A DNA stretch of 56,300 nt from an uncultured Anaeroplasmataceae bacterium. Its GTDB lineage: Bacteria; Bacillota_I; Bacilli_A; Acholeplasmatales; Anaeroplasmataceae. The position numbers were made by a program, and so were the translations under genes. The notes below the pieces were generated by a model, which was given only the letters and a program-made list of their open reading frames with translations, ran no database searches and was not told the DNA's origin. Shown piece after piece: positions 25,730-34,138 of this stretch. The stretch lies in NCBI GenBank assembly GCA_934229535.1, contig CAKQDS010000010.1, positions 1 to 56,300 on the forward strand, read 5' to 3'. Each line of letters opens with the position of its first letter. The stretch's first letter is position 1.

Positions 25730-27435
25730 TATTTTCTGCCTTCAATAATTGCCTTTTTAACAGCTTCTACTGCTTCCTCATATGGCATTTCAACCTTTTC
25801 AAGAGTTCTACGGTTCTTAAGCTCAACAATTTCCTCAGAGGCTCTCTTACCGCAAATAATCATATAAGGTATACCAATAAGCTCCCAGTCCTTAAATTTA
25901 AAGCCAGGCTTTGCATCCCTATCATCCAAAATTGTTTCAACAGTTCTGCCAAATGATTCCTCAATCTTTAAGGCTAATTCGCGTTGTGCTTCATCCTTAA
26001 AATTAATTGGAACAATTACCGCCTCATATGGTGCAACATTTATAGGCCAGCAAATACCATATTCATCATGATATTGTTCTACTATAGATGCAAGTGTTCT
26101 TGTAACACCAATACCATAGCAGCCCATAACCATAGGAATATTTTCACCTTTTTCATTAACATATGTACATTTCATAGGCTTTGAATATTTAGTTTGAAGC
26201 TTAAAGATTTGTCCAACCTCAATACCTCTATCCATAAGCATTGGCTTACCGCAGCAAGGGCATTTATCTCCTACTACTGTCTTACGTAAATCTGTAACCT
26301 CACAAATAAAATCACGGCCAAAATTAACATTAATATAATGCTTGTCTAATTGATTAGCACCAACAACAAAATTATGCATTTTGCTAACCTCATTATCGGC
26401 AATAATTTTACAATTAAGACCAATAGGTCCACAAAAGCCATGATATGTGCCAAGAGTACGAAGCTCCTCTGGTGTTGCAAGCTCAAGGTAGTTTTCATTA
26501 GAATTAATAGCATTAATTAGCTTTATTTCATTAACCTCTCTATCGCCTCTTACAAGCACCGCAACAAATTGATTATTAACATAATCATGATAAATAATTG
26601 TTTTAACAGTCTTTTTAGGATCAATATTTAAAAATGAACTAATTTCCTCAATTGTTCTTTGATTTGGGGTATCAACTAAGGCTAACTCACAAGATGCTTC
26701 ATCATTTTCTACCTCTGGAATGGCTATAGCTTTTTCAACATCAGCAGCATAGCCACAGGCCTCACAATAAGAAATTGAGCTTTCACCAACATCTGATAAA
26801 GCCATAAATTGATGACTTCCATTACCACCAATATTACCTGTATCAGCTAATACAATTTGATAATTTAAGCCTAATCTTGAAAAAATGCGTGAATAGGTAT
26901 CATACATATTTTTATAGCTTGCCTCAAGACCAGCCTCATCCTTATCAAAGGAATAAGCATCCTTCATAATAAATTCACGACTTCTCATCAAACCAAATCT
27001 TGGTCTTAGCTCATCACGGTATTTAGTTTGAATTTGATAAATGTTTAAAGGTAAACTCTTTACAGATTTTACAACATCACGAACTAAAGCTGTAAAAATT
27101 TCCTCATGAGTAGGACCCAAACAAAATTCACGCTCATGACGATCCTTAAAACGCATAAGCTCGGGGCCATATTTACTCCATCTACCACTTTCAACCCAAA
27201 GCTCCTTTGGTTGAATTGCAGATGATAGAATTTGTTGTGCTCCTGATTCATCCATTTCCTCTTTAATTATTTTTTCAATTTTATCTAATGTACGTAGTCC
27301 AAGCGGTAAAAAGTTATAAACTCCCGCTACTAAATTTTTAATCATACCTGCACGAATAAGTAAGGCGTGTGATGCAATCTTAGCCTCCTGTGGTGCTTCC
27401 TTAAGTGTAGCTAAAAGCATTTTACTTGCTCTCAT
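25729..27435 (-). CDS. proS: Prolyl-tRNA synthetase, bacterial type with editing domain
   Basis: The 568-residue class II synthetase has motif 2 (FRDE-like: KYRDELRPRFGLMRSREF), motif 3 (GCYGIGVTRTLASIVEQ) and an editing insertion between motifs 2 and 3. There GFCGPIGL and the HNFVVGANQLDKHY segment are recognisable. A GGTGAG site lies before the ATG. It forms an operon with the Sir2 gene. Confidence 0.96.
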   Translation of the reverse strand: MRASKMLLATLKEAPQEAKIASHALLIRAGMIKNLVAGVYNFLPLGLRTLDKIEKIIKEEMDESGAQQILSSAIQPKELWVESGRWSKYGPELMRFKDRHEREFCLGPTHEEIFTALVRDVVKSVKSLPLNIYQIQTKYRDELRPRFGLMRSREFIMKDAYSFDKDEAGLEASYKNMYDTYSRIFSRLGLNYQIVLADTGNIGGNGSHQFMALSDVGESSISYCEACGYAADVEKAIAIPEVENDEASCELALVDTPNQRTIEEISSFLNIDPKKTVKTIIYHDYVNNQFVAVLVRGDREVNEIKLINAINSNENYLELATPEELRTLGTYHGFCGPIGLNCKIIADNEVSKMHNFVVGANQLDKHYINVNFGRDFICEVTDLRKTVVGDKCPCCGKPMLMDRGIEVGQIFKLQTKYSKPMKCTYVNEKGENIPMVMGCYGIGVTRTLASIVEQYHDEYGICWPINVAPYEAVIVPINFKDEAQRELALKIEESFGRTVETILDDRDAKPGFKFKDWELIGIPYMIICGKRASEEIVELKNRRTLEKVEMPYEEAVEAVKKAIIEGRK

Positions 27436-27470
27436 AAAAATCTCACCATAATCCTTTCAACATAGTATAG

Positions 27471-27476
27471 ATTATA
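27471..27476 (-). promoter_or_regulatory. Extended -10 promoter of proS
   Basis: TATAAT on the minus strand is preceded by TGG (TGGTATAAT), 36 bases before the proS ATG. No good -35 was found, which is acceptable for an extended -10. Confidence 0.5.
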
Positions 27477-27609
27477 CCATATTTTTTTTCTATTTAACAC
27501 TTATTTTCACTTTTTTTAATATTTTGTTATGATACACTAGATATTTACAAATAATTATTGTATAATAAGGTGTGATTTTTCGATTGAAATCAATAAGGAG
27601 GCATATCTT

Positions 27610-29292
27610 TTGAAAGATACAAAAAAAAGTAAGTCCGCTTTTTCTTTTTATGCTTTAGGCGGTTTAGGCGAAGTTGGAAAAAACATTTATTGTTTTGAAT
27701 ATAATGATCAAATATTTATAGTTGATTGCGGAATTTTGTTTCCAGATGAGCATTTATTAGGAATTGATTATGTAATCCCTGATTTTTCTTATTTAATTGA
27801 AAATCAAGAAAAAATTGTTGGATTATTTATAACTCATGGTCACGAGGACCATATCGGTGGTATTCCTTTTTTATTACGTCAGGTTAAAATTCCCAAAATT
27901 TATGCATGCGGTATAGCTGTTGATTTAATTGAAGCAAAGCTTGAGGAAACTCCTCTTTCTACACCAGTTCCAATCGTTGAATTTAAAGCCCATTTTAAAT
28001 ATCAATTTAAAGGTGTTGAGGTTTCCTTTATACGTTTAAACCATTCAATTCCTGATTCATTTGCTATCGTTTTTAAAACTGATTTAGGAGTAATTATTCA
28101 CACTGGAGATTTTAAGATTGACCTAACACCTGTTGGTCCAGCTGCTGAATATGATAAGCTTGCCAAATTTGGTAGCGAAGGAGTTTTAGCAGTTTTAGCT
28201 GATTCTACTAATGCTTTAGTTGAAGGCTTTACTATCTCTGAAAGTAAGGTTGGTGGCTCATTAAAGGAGCTATTTAAAAGAATTGAGCATCGTGCTATTG
28301 TTGCAACCTTTGCTTCTAACATTTATCGTATTCAACAAATTATTGAAGCCTGTCTTGCTACAAATAGACATTTAGCAGTATTTGGTCGTTCAATGGAAAA
28401 AACAATTGAGGTAGGTCAACAAATTGGTTATATCAAATGTCCAAAGGGAACAATTGTTGAGGCTAGTGAGATAGCTAATTATCCACCAGAGCAAATTTGT
28501 CTTCTTTGTACTGGCTCACAAGGCGAACCACTTGCAGCTTTAAGTCGTATTGCTAGTGGTACTCATCGTCAAATAAAGCTTATTCCTGGTGATACCATCA
28601 TCTTCTCATCTTCTCCTATTCCTGGAAATCAAGAAGGTGTAAATAAAACTATTAATCTATTATTTAAAAATGGTGCCAATGTAATTACCCATTCACCATT
28701 AACTGATACTCATACATCAGGTCATGCCTCACAGGGTGAATTAAAATTTCTTCAGGCTCTTTTAAAGCCAAAATATTTTATTCCTGTTCATGGTGAATAT
28801 AAAATGCAAAAGGCTCACGCTGAGCTTGCAATCGAGTGTGGTGTCAAGCGTGAAAATACCTTTGTAGTTGGTAATGGAGATGTTATTACCTTTGATGAAA
28901 AGGGTGCACGCTTAAATGGAACTGTTCCAAGCGGTGAGGTATATATTGATGGTAATGGTATTGGTGATATTTCTTCTTCTATTATTAAAGAAAGAAAGAT
29001 TTTATCTGAGGAAGGATTATTCTCATTAATCGTTACAATTGATATGAAAAAGAAAATTATTTCAATTGAACCTCAGGTTGTTTCACGTGGCTTCATCTAT
29101 ATGAAGGATTCAGAAGCTCTTACTAAATATTTTGTTGACTATTCAAAGGGATACATCCTTTCTGAATTTAAAAAGAATAAAAATGTTTCCGTTTCTTCTT
29201 TAAAGCAAGGCTTAATCGAAAAGCTTAGCTCACTAATTTATGAAAAGACTGATCGTAGTCCTATTGTAATTCCTATTTTTATGGAAGTATAA
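27610..29292 (+). CDS. rnj: Ribonuclease J
   Basis: RNase J is a metallo-beta-lactamase/beta-CASP ribonuclease with 5'-3' exo- and endonuclease activity on mRNA and rRNA. It has 560 residues, full length. The metal motif is THGHEDHIGG (about residue 75). The family opening is ALGGLGEVGKN. The beta-CASP segment includes FGRSMEKTIE, and HASQGEL and PVHGEYKM follow. The start is a TTG 8 bases after AAGGAGG (27595-27601). A TATAAT at 27561-27566 is the likely -10. Confidence 0.96.
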   Translation: MKDTKKSKSAFSFYALGGLGEVGKNIYCFEYNDQIFIVDCGILFPDEHLLGIDYVIPDFSYLIENQEKIVGLFITHGHEDHIGGIPFLLRQVKIPKIYACGIAVDLIEAKLEETPLSTPVPIVEFKAHFKYQFKGVEVSFIRLNHSIPDSFAIVFKTDLGVIIHTGDFKIDLTPVGPAAEYDKLAKFGSEGVLAVLADSTNALVEGFTISESKVGGSLKELFKRIEHRAIVATFASNIYRIQQIIEACLATNRHLAVFGRSMEKTIEVGQQIGYIKCPKGTIVEASEIANYPPEQICLLCTGSQGEPLAALSRIASGTHRQIKLIPGDTIIFSSSPIPGNQEGVNKTINLLFKNGANVITHSPLTDTHTSGHASQGELKFLQALLKPKYFIPVHGEYKMQKAHAELAIECGVKRENTFVVGNGDVITFDEKGARLNGTVPSGEVYIDGNGIGDISSSIIKERKILSEEGLFSLIVTIDMKKKIISIEPQVVSRGFIYMKDSEALTKYFVDYSKGYILSEFKKNKNVSVSSLKQGLIEKLSSLIYEKTDRSPIVIPIFMEV

Positions 29293-29821
29293 AAGGATTT
29301 TTAGGAACAATAGTTTGATGATTAAATTTATCCTTTATATTTAAAAAATGGGTACAGCCTAGCAATATAGCACAACCCTTAGGGATAATATTATCAATGT
29401 TTTGGATACAGATTGCTGTATCCTCTTTTTTTTCAATTTTTCTTATTAGCTCATCACATTCTAGGCATGGATAAGGATAATAGCTTTTATTTAGATATTT
29501 TATTGTATTACTAGTTCCTAAAAAAAGTGTATCCTTATTACTATATATTAATAAATTATCAATAATCCCTCTAATTTTATCCTTATATTTTAGCTTTAAA
29601 AAAGGTAAAACAATAATTGATAGAGTATTACAGGCAAGAAGGATATTATCACAATAATTAAATAAATAATCACATAAATAAATGCTTCTACATAATAAAA
29701 AGAATTTGGATTTTCTGCCATAAGGAAAAAAAGCCTTATCCATTAGAATCATAAAATTTTCAAGCTTATATTCCTTTACAACACCTATCGCACCAAGACC
29801 AGAATCTATTAATCCATACAT
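29279..29821 (-). CDS. Very short glutamate-racemase-like protein
   Basis: The 180-residue Asp/Glu racemase-fold protein is about 80 residues shorter than MurI. It keeps LIDSGLGAIGV (catalytic aspartate), DKAFFPYGRKS, the first cysteine in LACNTLSI and the second in LLGCTHF. Every active-site motif is therefore present although connecting segments are lost. It may supply D-glutamate for peptidoglycan or have another role. AGGTG precedes the ATG at 29819-29821; the frame opens at a GTG three codons earlier. Its 3' end overlaps the convergent RNase J gene by 14 bases. Confidence 0.7.
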   Translation of the reverse strand: MYGLIDSGLGAIGVVKEYKLENFMILMDKAFFPYGRKSKFFLLCRSIYLCDYLFNYCDNILLACNTLSIIVLPFLKLKYKDKIRGIIDNLLIYSNKDTLFLGTSNTIKYLNKSYYPYPCLECDELIRKIEKKEDTAICIQNIDNIIPKGCAILLGCTHFLNIKDKFNHQTIVPKNPFILP

Positions 29822-29839
29822 ATCAATCACCTAAAAAAA

Positions 29840-29873
29840 TATATGAAAAAAAGAAGATATTATTCTTCTTTTT
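29840..29873 (-). terminator. Terminator overlapping the AAC(3)-like gene stop
   Basis: AAAAAGAAGA (29848-29857) and TCTTCTTTTT (29864-29873) pair with a 6-base loop. On the minus strand Ts follow. The stem includes the TAA of the acetyltransferase gene (29860-29862). Confidence 0.6.
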
Positions 29874-30630
29874 CAAAATCAGTTAAATATTTAGCGATAT
29901 CTCTTTGATCATCAAAGGCATGAATATCCTGTCTTAGAATATGTCTTACTAGCTTATAGCAATAATAGGCATCAACTAAGTAGCTTCTTGCATAGCCAAT
30001 TGTTCCTTCCTTTGCTATACCAAACTTTAGCATAAAGGGTAATAGCTTTTCGTAATTATCAGAAATATGCGGACATTCCTTATTAAAATGCCTTGGCATA
30101 TAATAATCAAGCTTCTTATTACCAAATTTAGTTATAAAATGGTATCGATGCTCTGTAAAACGATTAGGAACATTAGAGGCCTCTTCTATACTATGAACAA
30201 AGGTATTTTTAGATAATGGGGCCCCAACAAATAAAATCTTTGCTCTTAAATTCCTTAAAACTCCAAAGCAGCCCTTAGGAGAAACAGGTGAATTGACTAA
30301 TAAATCACAAGCTAAATACCTATCTCTATTTTTACCATAGGCACAAACAGAATGAGTTGGATGAAAGCTTCTTTTAAATCTTTTATCATTTAAAGCAATA
30401 TTTGTAAGCATTCCTACATTAGATGGTGTCTTTTTAACATCAAAAATTTGACCATCCTCTTTTATTATTCCCCAGGTATGAGTTGGAAAAATTAAAAGTC
30501 CATCATTTAAATAATCGCATAACTCATCAATGAAGGTTTGACCATCCATACCTAAAGCCTTTAATGAGGAATGAACCATTAAAGTATCATTATTTTTTAT
30601 TCCTATTTCTTCTAGTTGCTCTTTAATCAC
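29860..30630 (-). CDS. AAC(3)-family N-acetyltransferase
   Basis: The 256-residue protein belongs to the antibiotic N-acetyltransferase family (aminoglycoside 3-N-acetyltransferase and YokD-like proteins). MVHSSLKALG at the N-terminus, FPTHTWG and FHPTHSVCAYG are its hallmarks; the conserved TH of the last block is the acetyl-CoA/catalytic site. Many chromosomal members do not confer resistance. It overlaps the exonuclease gene by 4 bases, so both are from one message. Confidence 0.85.
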   Translation of the reverse strand: MIKEQLEEIGIKNNDTLMVHSSLKALGMDGQTFIDELCDYLNDGLLIFPTHTWGIIKEDGQIFDVKKTPSNVGMLTNIALNDKRFKRSFHPTHSVCAYGKNRDRYLACDLLVNSPVSPKGCFGVLRNLRAKILFVGAPLSKNTFVHSIEEASNVPNRFTEHRYHFITKFGNKKLDYYMPRHFNKECPHISDNYEKLLPFMLKFGIAKEGTIGYARSYLVDAYYCYKLVRHILRQDIHAFDDQRDIAKYLTDFEKEE

Positions 30631-31508
30631 GAAAATAACTCCTTTGGTAGTTTTTTTCCATTATTAATATTTTCTAAGAAAGCCTTAAATACCAAATAAG
30701 TAACATAGGCATCATCCAAGGCATTATGAAGCTGAATTTCATCAGTATTATAAAAATATTCATATAGCTTAAATAAGCCTGGATCACTTTTCAAAGAATA
30801 GAATTGTTTTAAAATTGAATTTAAATTAATAAATCTACATTTATCTTTAAGTGATGGCAAGCTATTTAAATTATAGGAATTATCCAAAGCTATCATATCA
30901 TTTTTACCATATACTATTATTGTTGGCTGATATTTTTCTAGCATATCCTTAAAAATATTATAAAATTCTTTATATTTAATACATTCATTGCTGAATTTGT
31001 CTTGAGCTATTTTTAAAAAATCAATAGTTCTTTGGCTAAGCTTTTTAGATTTTTTAGGGGAAATATAATAAGTATTTGCAGCAATTTTTTTAAAATCTGA
31101 ATCAGTTAGATAAAAACCTGCTTGAATTATTTCTGATGAATAATGACCACTTTGATGATATTCAGGCATTGTCATTTCTAAATCTAAAAATAAAATATTA
31201 TTTAAAGAATTTAAAATCTCCTTTAAGGACTTATTAATTGTATTTTTATTGTAAAACATAGCATTTGCTAGTCTATTTTTCCTAGAAACCTCATAAACAT
31301 CTGTAATCAAATAAGCCTCACAATAGCTTTTAAAGACTAATTTATTTTCATCATAGGAAAAATCTATAAATATACCCTGATAAAGATATCTTTTAAATAA
31401 ATGCATTAAGCTATTTTGAAAATAGAAAAAATATAACTTATGAAATCTTTTAATGCTAATTAGCTTATTATTTAAATCTACTCCATGGATTAATCCATAA
31501 AATCGCAT
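30627..31508 (-). CDS. DEDDh 3'-5' exonuclease with an unknown N-terminal domain
   Basis: The 293-residue protein has an exonuclease domain of the epsilon/KapD type in residues about 110-285. ExoI is ILFLDLEMTMPE, ExoII is VYGKNDMIALDNS, ExoIII is HNALDDAYVTY (H-x4-D). The first 105 residues (starting MRFYGLIHGVDLNNKL) form a separate beta-rich domain I do not recognise. AGGTGAT precedes the ATG. It leads a two-gene unit with the AAC(3)-like gene. Confidence 0.85.
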   Translation of the reverse strand: MRFYGLIHGVDLNNKLISIKRFHKLYFFYFQNSLMHLFKRYLYQGIFIDFSYDENKLVFKSYCEAYLITDVYEVSRKNRLANAMFYNKNTINKSLKEILNSLNNILFLDLEMTMPEYHQSGHYSSEIIQAGFYLTDSDFKKIAANTYYISPKKSKKLSQRTIDFLKIAQDKFSNECIKYKEFYNIFKDMLEKYQPTIIVYGKNDMIALDNSYNLNSLPSLKDKCRFINLNSILKQFYSLKSDPGLFKLYEYFYNTDEIQLHNALDDAYVTYLVFKAFLENINNGKKLPKELFS

Positions 31509-31566
31509 TTTTCATCACCTTTTGTAATTTTAACATAAATTCATTTATTAAACAAGTATATAATAA

Positions 31567-31590
31567 AATCCTATAGAATTCTATAGGATT
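31567..31590 (-). terminator. Terminator after the diguanylate cyclase gene
   Basis: The 24-bp perfect palindrome AATCCTATAGAA/TTCTATAGGATT lies just past the stop at 31597 and is followed on the minus strand by TTTTATTATA. Confidence 0.6.
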
Positions 31591-31596
31591 AATATA

Positions 31597-33000
31597 CTAT
31601 TTCATTAATGTTCTAGCAATAAATATACCAACAATCTTGGCAGACTGAGTAATGATTTCGCCTTCTTTTGTTGTCCATTTACGCCTATCCTTGCAGGTAT
31701 CAAGTCTTAAATAGCCTATTGTCTTACGATCCTTCTTCAAAGGAACTAGATAAACAGAAATAACATTTTGTTTTAAAAGATATTCATATAATGTTGGATT
31801 AATTTTTTCAATATTTCCTACATATCCCATTTGACAATTATCATTTACAATGTGCTCATCCCACATTGAAAGATTAGTCAATTTTTTCTCTACATAATTT
31901 AGTGAACAATGCTCAATAGTTGGATTAACATAGGAAGCAGCTAAATCATACTCATCATTTTCAGATTTTAAGAATATTAAAGCTCTATCAACAATAAAGA
32001 AACGACCAAAAATTTCTGCAACCTTACTTAAGATAGTATCAAAACGATATTTTCTTGATAAAACATCATATAAATCAACAAACAATTGTAAGCAGATGCT
32101 TGTATTATTTAAATAAGATCTTTCATCTACTGTATAATTAACACTTATATTTTTATGAAGCTCTTCTTTATAAATAATAAAACAATTCTTACCCTTTGAT
32201 TTTCCACGATATAATGCCTTATCAGCCTTCAAAAACAATTCAGTATAATTTTCACCATCAATGCCAAATCTTGAGCAGCCTATAGTAATTGATACATCAC
32301 AATTAGGATAATGCTCTTCCTTCAATTCATGGACCTTAGCACATACCTCATGAAGTTTTTTCCATACGGCATCATATTCAGCATTATCAAATGATAAAAC
32401 ACTAAATTCATCGCCACCATAGCGACATACATAGCCATTTTTAAATTCAGTTTTTAATAAAGTGGCAATATCCTTAATAACCTTATCGCCAAATAAATGG
32501 CCATGTTGATCATTTACACGCTTAAAATCATCAATATCAATTATTAGAAAATAAAAAGGACGATTTTTAGCATTAACAAGCGCATCAGATACAAGAGAAC
32601 TAAATGTCTCCTTTTGATATAAATTAGTCATTGGATCGTTTATAGAATACAAATATTCCTTATCTAGCTTCTTAATTAAGCATAAAGCAATATTATTTTC
32701 TGCATCATAGGTTTTATTCATTCTAATTCTTGCCTTTTCATCAGCATCATCCTCATAATCAAAGCACATTATAGCATCCTCACGAGAATTAAAAAGCCAA
32801 TTGGTAATTTCATCTAATGACACAAGTGATTTTTTTACATTATTCTTAGTAAAGATTAAATTTAAGAAATCCTCACCATTTATATTACTACATATTTCTT
32901 TGCCATCCTGATATGCTACTCTAATGATTTTGTTCTTTAAATCAATTTCTGCGACTATTCCTGTCAAAAGATTTAAAATCTTATTTGAATCAAAGATCAT
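31597..33000 (-). CDS. Diguanylate cyclase: sensor, GGDEF, then GAF-like domain
   Basis: The 467-residue soluble protein has an N-terminal domain (about 1-115) that is probably a PAS-like sensor. A GGDEF domain follows at about 130-290 (NDPMTNLYQKE opening, FLIIDIDDFKRVND metal site, RYGGDEFSVL active site). A C-terminal domain resembles GAF (residues about 300-465, ending YLRLDTCKDRRKW...). The active site is intact, so it should make c-di-GMP. No RxxD product-inhibition site is seen before GGDEF. AGAGGTG before the ATG at 32998-33000 fixes the start; the frame opens 15 codons earlier. Confidence 0.9.
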   Translation of the reverse strand: MIFDSNKILNLLTGIVAEIDLKNKIIRVAYQDGKEICSNINGEDFLNLIFTKNNVKKSLVSLDEITNWLFNSREDAIMCFDYEDDADEKARIRMNKTYDAENNIALCLIKKLDKEYLYSINDPMTNLYQKETFSSLVSDALVNAKNRPFYFLIIDIDDFKRVNDQHGHLFGDKVIKDIATLLKTEFKNGYVCRYGGDEFSVLSFDNAEYDAVWKKLHEVCAKVHELKEEHYPNCDVSITIGCSRFGIDGENYTELFLKADKALYRGKSKGKNCFIIYKEELHKNISVNYTVDERSYLNNTSICLQLFVDLYDVLSRKYRFDTILSKVAEIFGRFFIVDRALIFLKSENDEYDLAASYVNPTIEHCSLNYVEKKLTNLSMWDEHIVNDNCQMGYVGNIEKINPTLYEYLLKQNVISVYLVPLKKDRKTIGYLRLDTCKDRRKWTTKEGEIITQSAKIVGIFIARTLMK

Positions 33001-33090
33001 AATAACACCTCTATTAAAAAAATAATTATATGAAAGCGTAACCATATTTACATTTATATTATAATTGTTTTTTAGAAAAAATCAAGTGCT

Positions 33091-33112
33091 ATGTGAAATT
33101 TATGTGAAATTT
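33091..33112. repeat. Tandem 11-bp repeat
   Basis: ATGTGAAATTT occurs twice in tandem, ending at the ZIP gene stop. It may be a chance duplication. Confidence 0.5.
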
Positions 33113-33891
33113 TAACCGAAAACAACATCTAAAACCATCATTAATACAAATCCAACAGCAAAAGCTATTGTTGTTAGATTACTATGAGCACCACTAGAGG
33201 CCTCAGGAATCAGCTCCTCAACGATTACATACACCATTGCCCCGGCAGCAAAAGCCAAAATATATGGCAATATCGGTGAAACAAAATTTATTAATAAAAT
33301 GGTTATTAGCGCTGCAATAGGCTCTACTATTCCCGAAAGCATTCCTAAAATAAAGGATTTAAGCTTTGACATTCCTTCTCCCTTAAGTGGCATAGAAATA
33401 ATTGCTCCCTCAGGAAAATTTTGAATAGCAATGCCCATAGCTAAGGAAATCGCCGAGCTCAAAGTTATTAGGCTATCATTTGCCAAAACTCCTGCAAATA
33501 AAACACCTACTGCCATACCTTCAGGAATATTATGAATTGTAACAGCTAATAACATTTTTGTAGTCTTTAAAGAATTACTTTTTAAGCCTTCAGGCTTAGT
33601 TGAATTCAAATGAAGATGCGGAATTATGCTATCAATAAATAGTAAAAAGAGAATGCCAATCATAAATCCTGATGCAGCAGGAATAAAGGAAAGCTTATTA
33701 AGATTTGAGCTTAAATTAATAGATGGTATTAATAATGACCAAATTGAGGCAGCAAGCATTATACCAGCTGCAAAGGCTATAAGCTTATTTTCAAGGCTTT
33801 GTTTGATTTTATTTTTTAATAAAAATACCATTGCTGAGCCAAGTGTTGTTCCAGCAAATGGTATTAATATCCCTATTATTAATTCCTTCAT
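33112..33891 (-). CDS. ZIP-family divalent metal transporter
   Basis: The 259-residue membrane protein moves Zn2+ or Fe2+ into the cytoplasm. The metal-binding helix 4 motif is HNIPEGMAVG (about residue 118) and helix 5 has NFPEGAIIS. A charged loop with PHLHLNS lies between helices 3 and 4. It is the last gene of a metal operon: ABC ATPase, FtsX-type permease, HMA protein, ZIP. Its start is 3 bases after the HMA gene stop, so they are co-expressed. Confidence 0.92.
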   Translation of the reverse strand: MKELIIGILIPFAGTTLGSAMVFLLKNKIKQSLENKLIAFAAGIMLAASIWSLLIPSINLSSNLNKLSFIPAASGFMIGILFLLFIDSIIPHLHLNSTKPEGLKSNSLKTTKMLLAVTIHNIPEGMAVGVLFAGVLANDSLITLSSAISLAMGIAIQNFPEGAIISMPLKGEGMSKLKSFILGMLSGIVEPIAALITILLINFVSPILPYILAFAAGAMVYVIVEELIPEASSGAHSNLTTIAFAVGFVLMMVLDVVFG

Positions 33892-33894
33892 AGG

Positions 33895-34137
33895 CTAAAA
33901 GATAAATTTTTTCTTATATTCTTCGGTTTTAACGTCTAAAACATTATAGCCCATAGCCTTAATTTGCTCTATAACCTTAGATATATCAGCATCATTATCT
34001 AAAACAAAGCTTGCTTCATTTTTTTTATGAGAGGCCTTAACCTTTTTAGCTTCAATATTTTTTCTAATAATATCACAAACATGAGCCTCACACATTCCAC
34101 ATTTCATTCCATCAATTTTAAATGTATATTTTATCAT
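33895..34137 (-). CDS. CopZ-like HMA-domain metallochaperone
   Basis: The 80-residue heavy-metal-associated domain starts at ATG 34135-34137 (AAAGGA 10 bases before). The metal loop is DGMKCGMCEAHV (C-x2-C), as in copper and zinc chaperones. The end is lysine-rich. It lies between an ABC permease and a ZIP transporter and so probably handles the same metal. Confidence 0.88.
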   Translation of the reverse strand: MIKYTFKIDGMKCGMCEAHVCDIIRKNIEAKKVKASHKKNEASFVLDNDADISKVIEQIKAMGYNVLDVKTEEYKKKFIF

Positions 34138-34138
34138 T

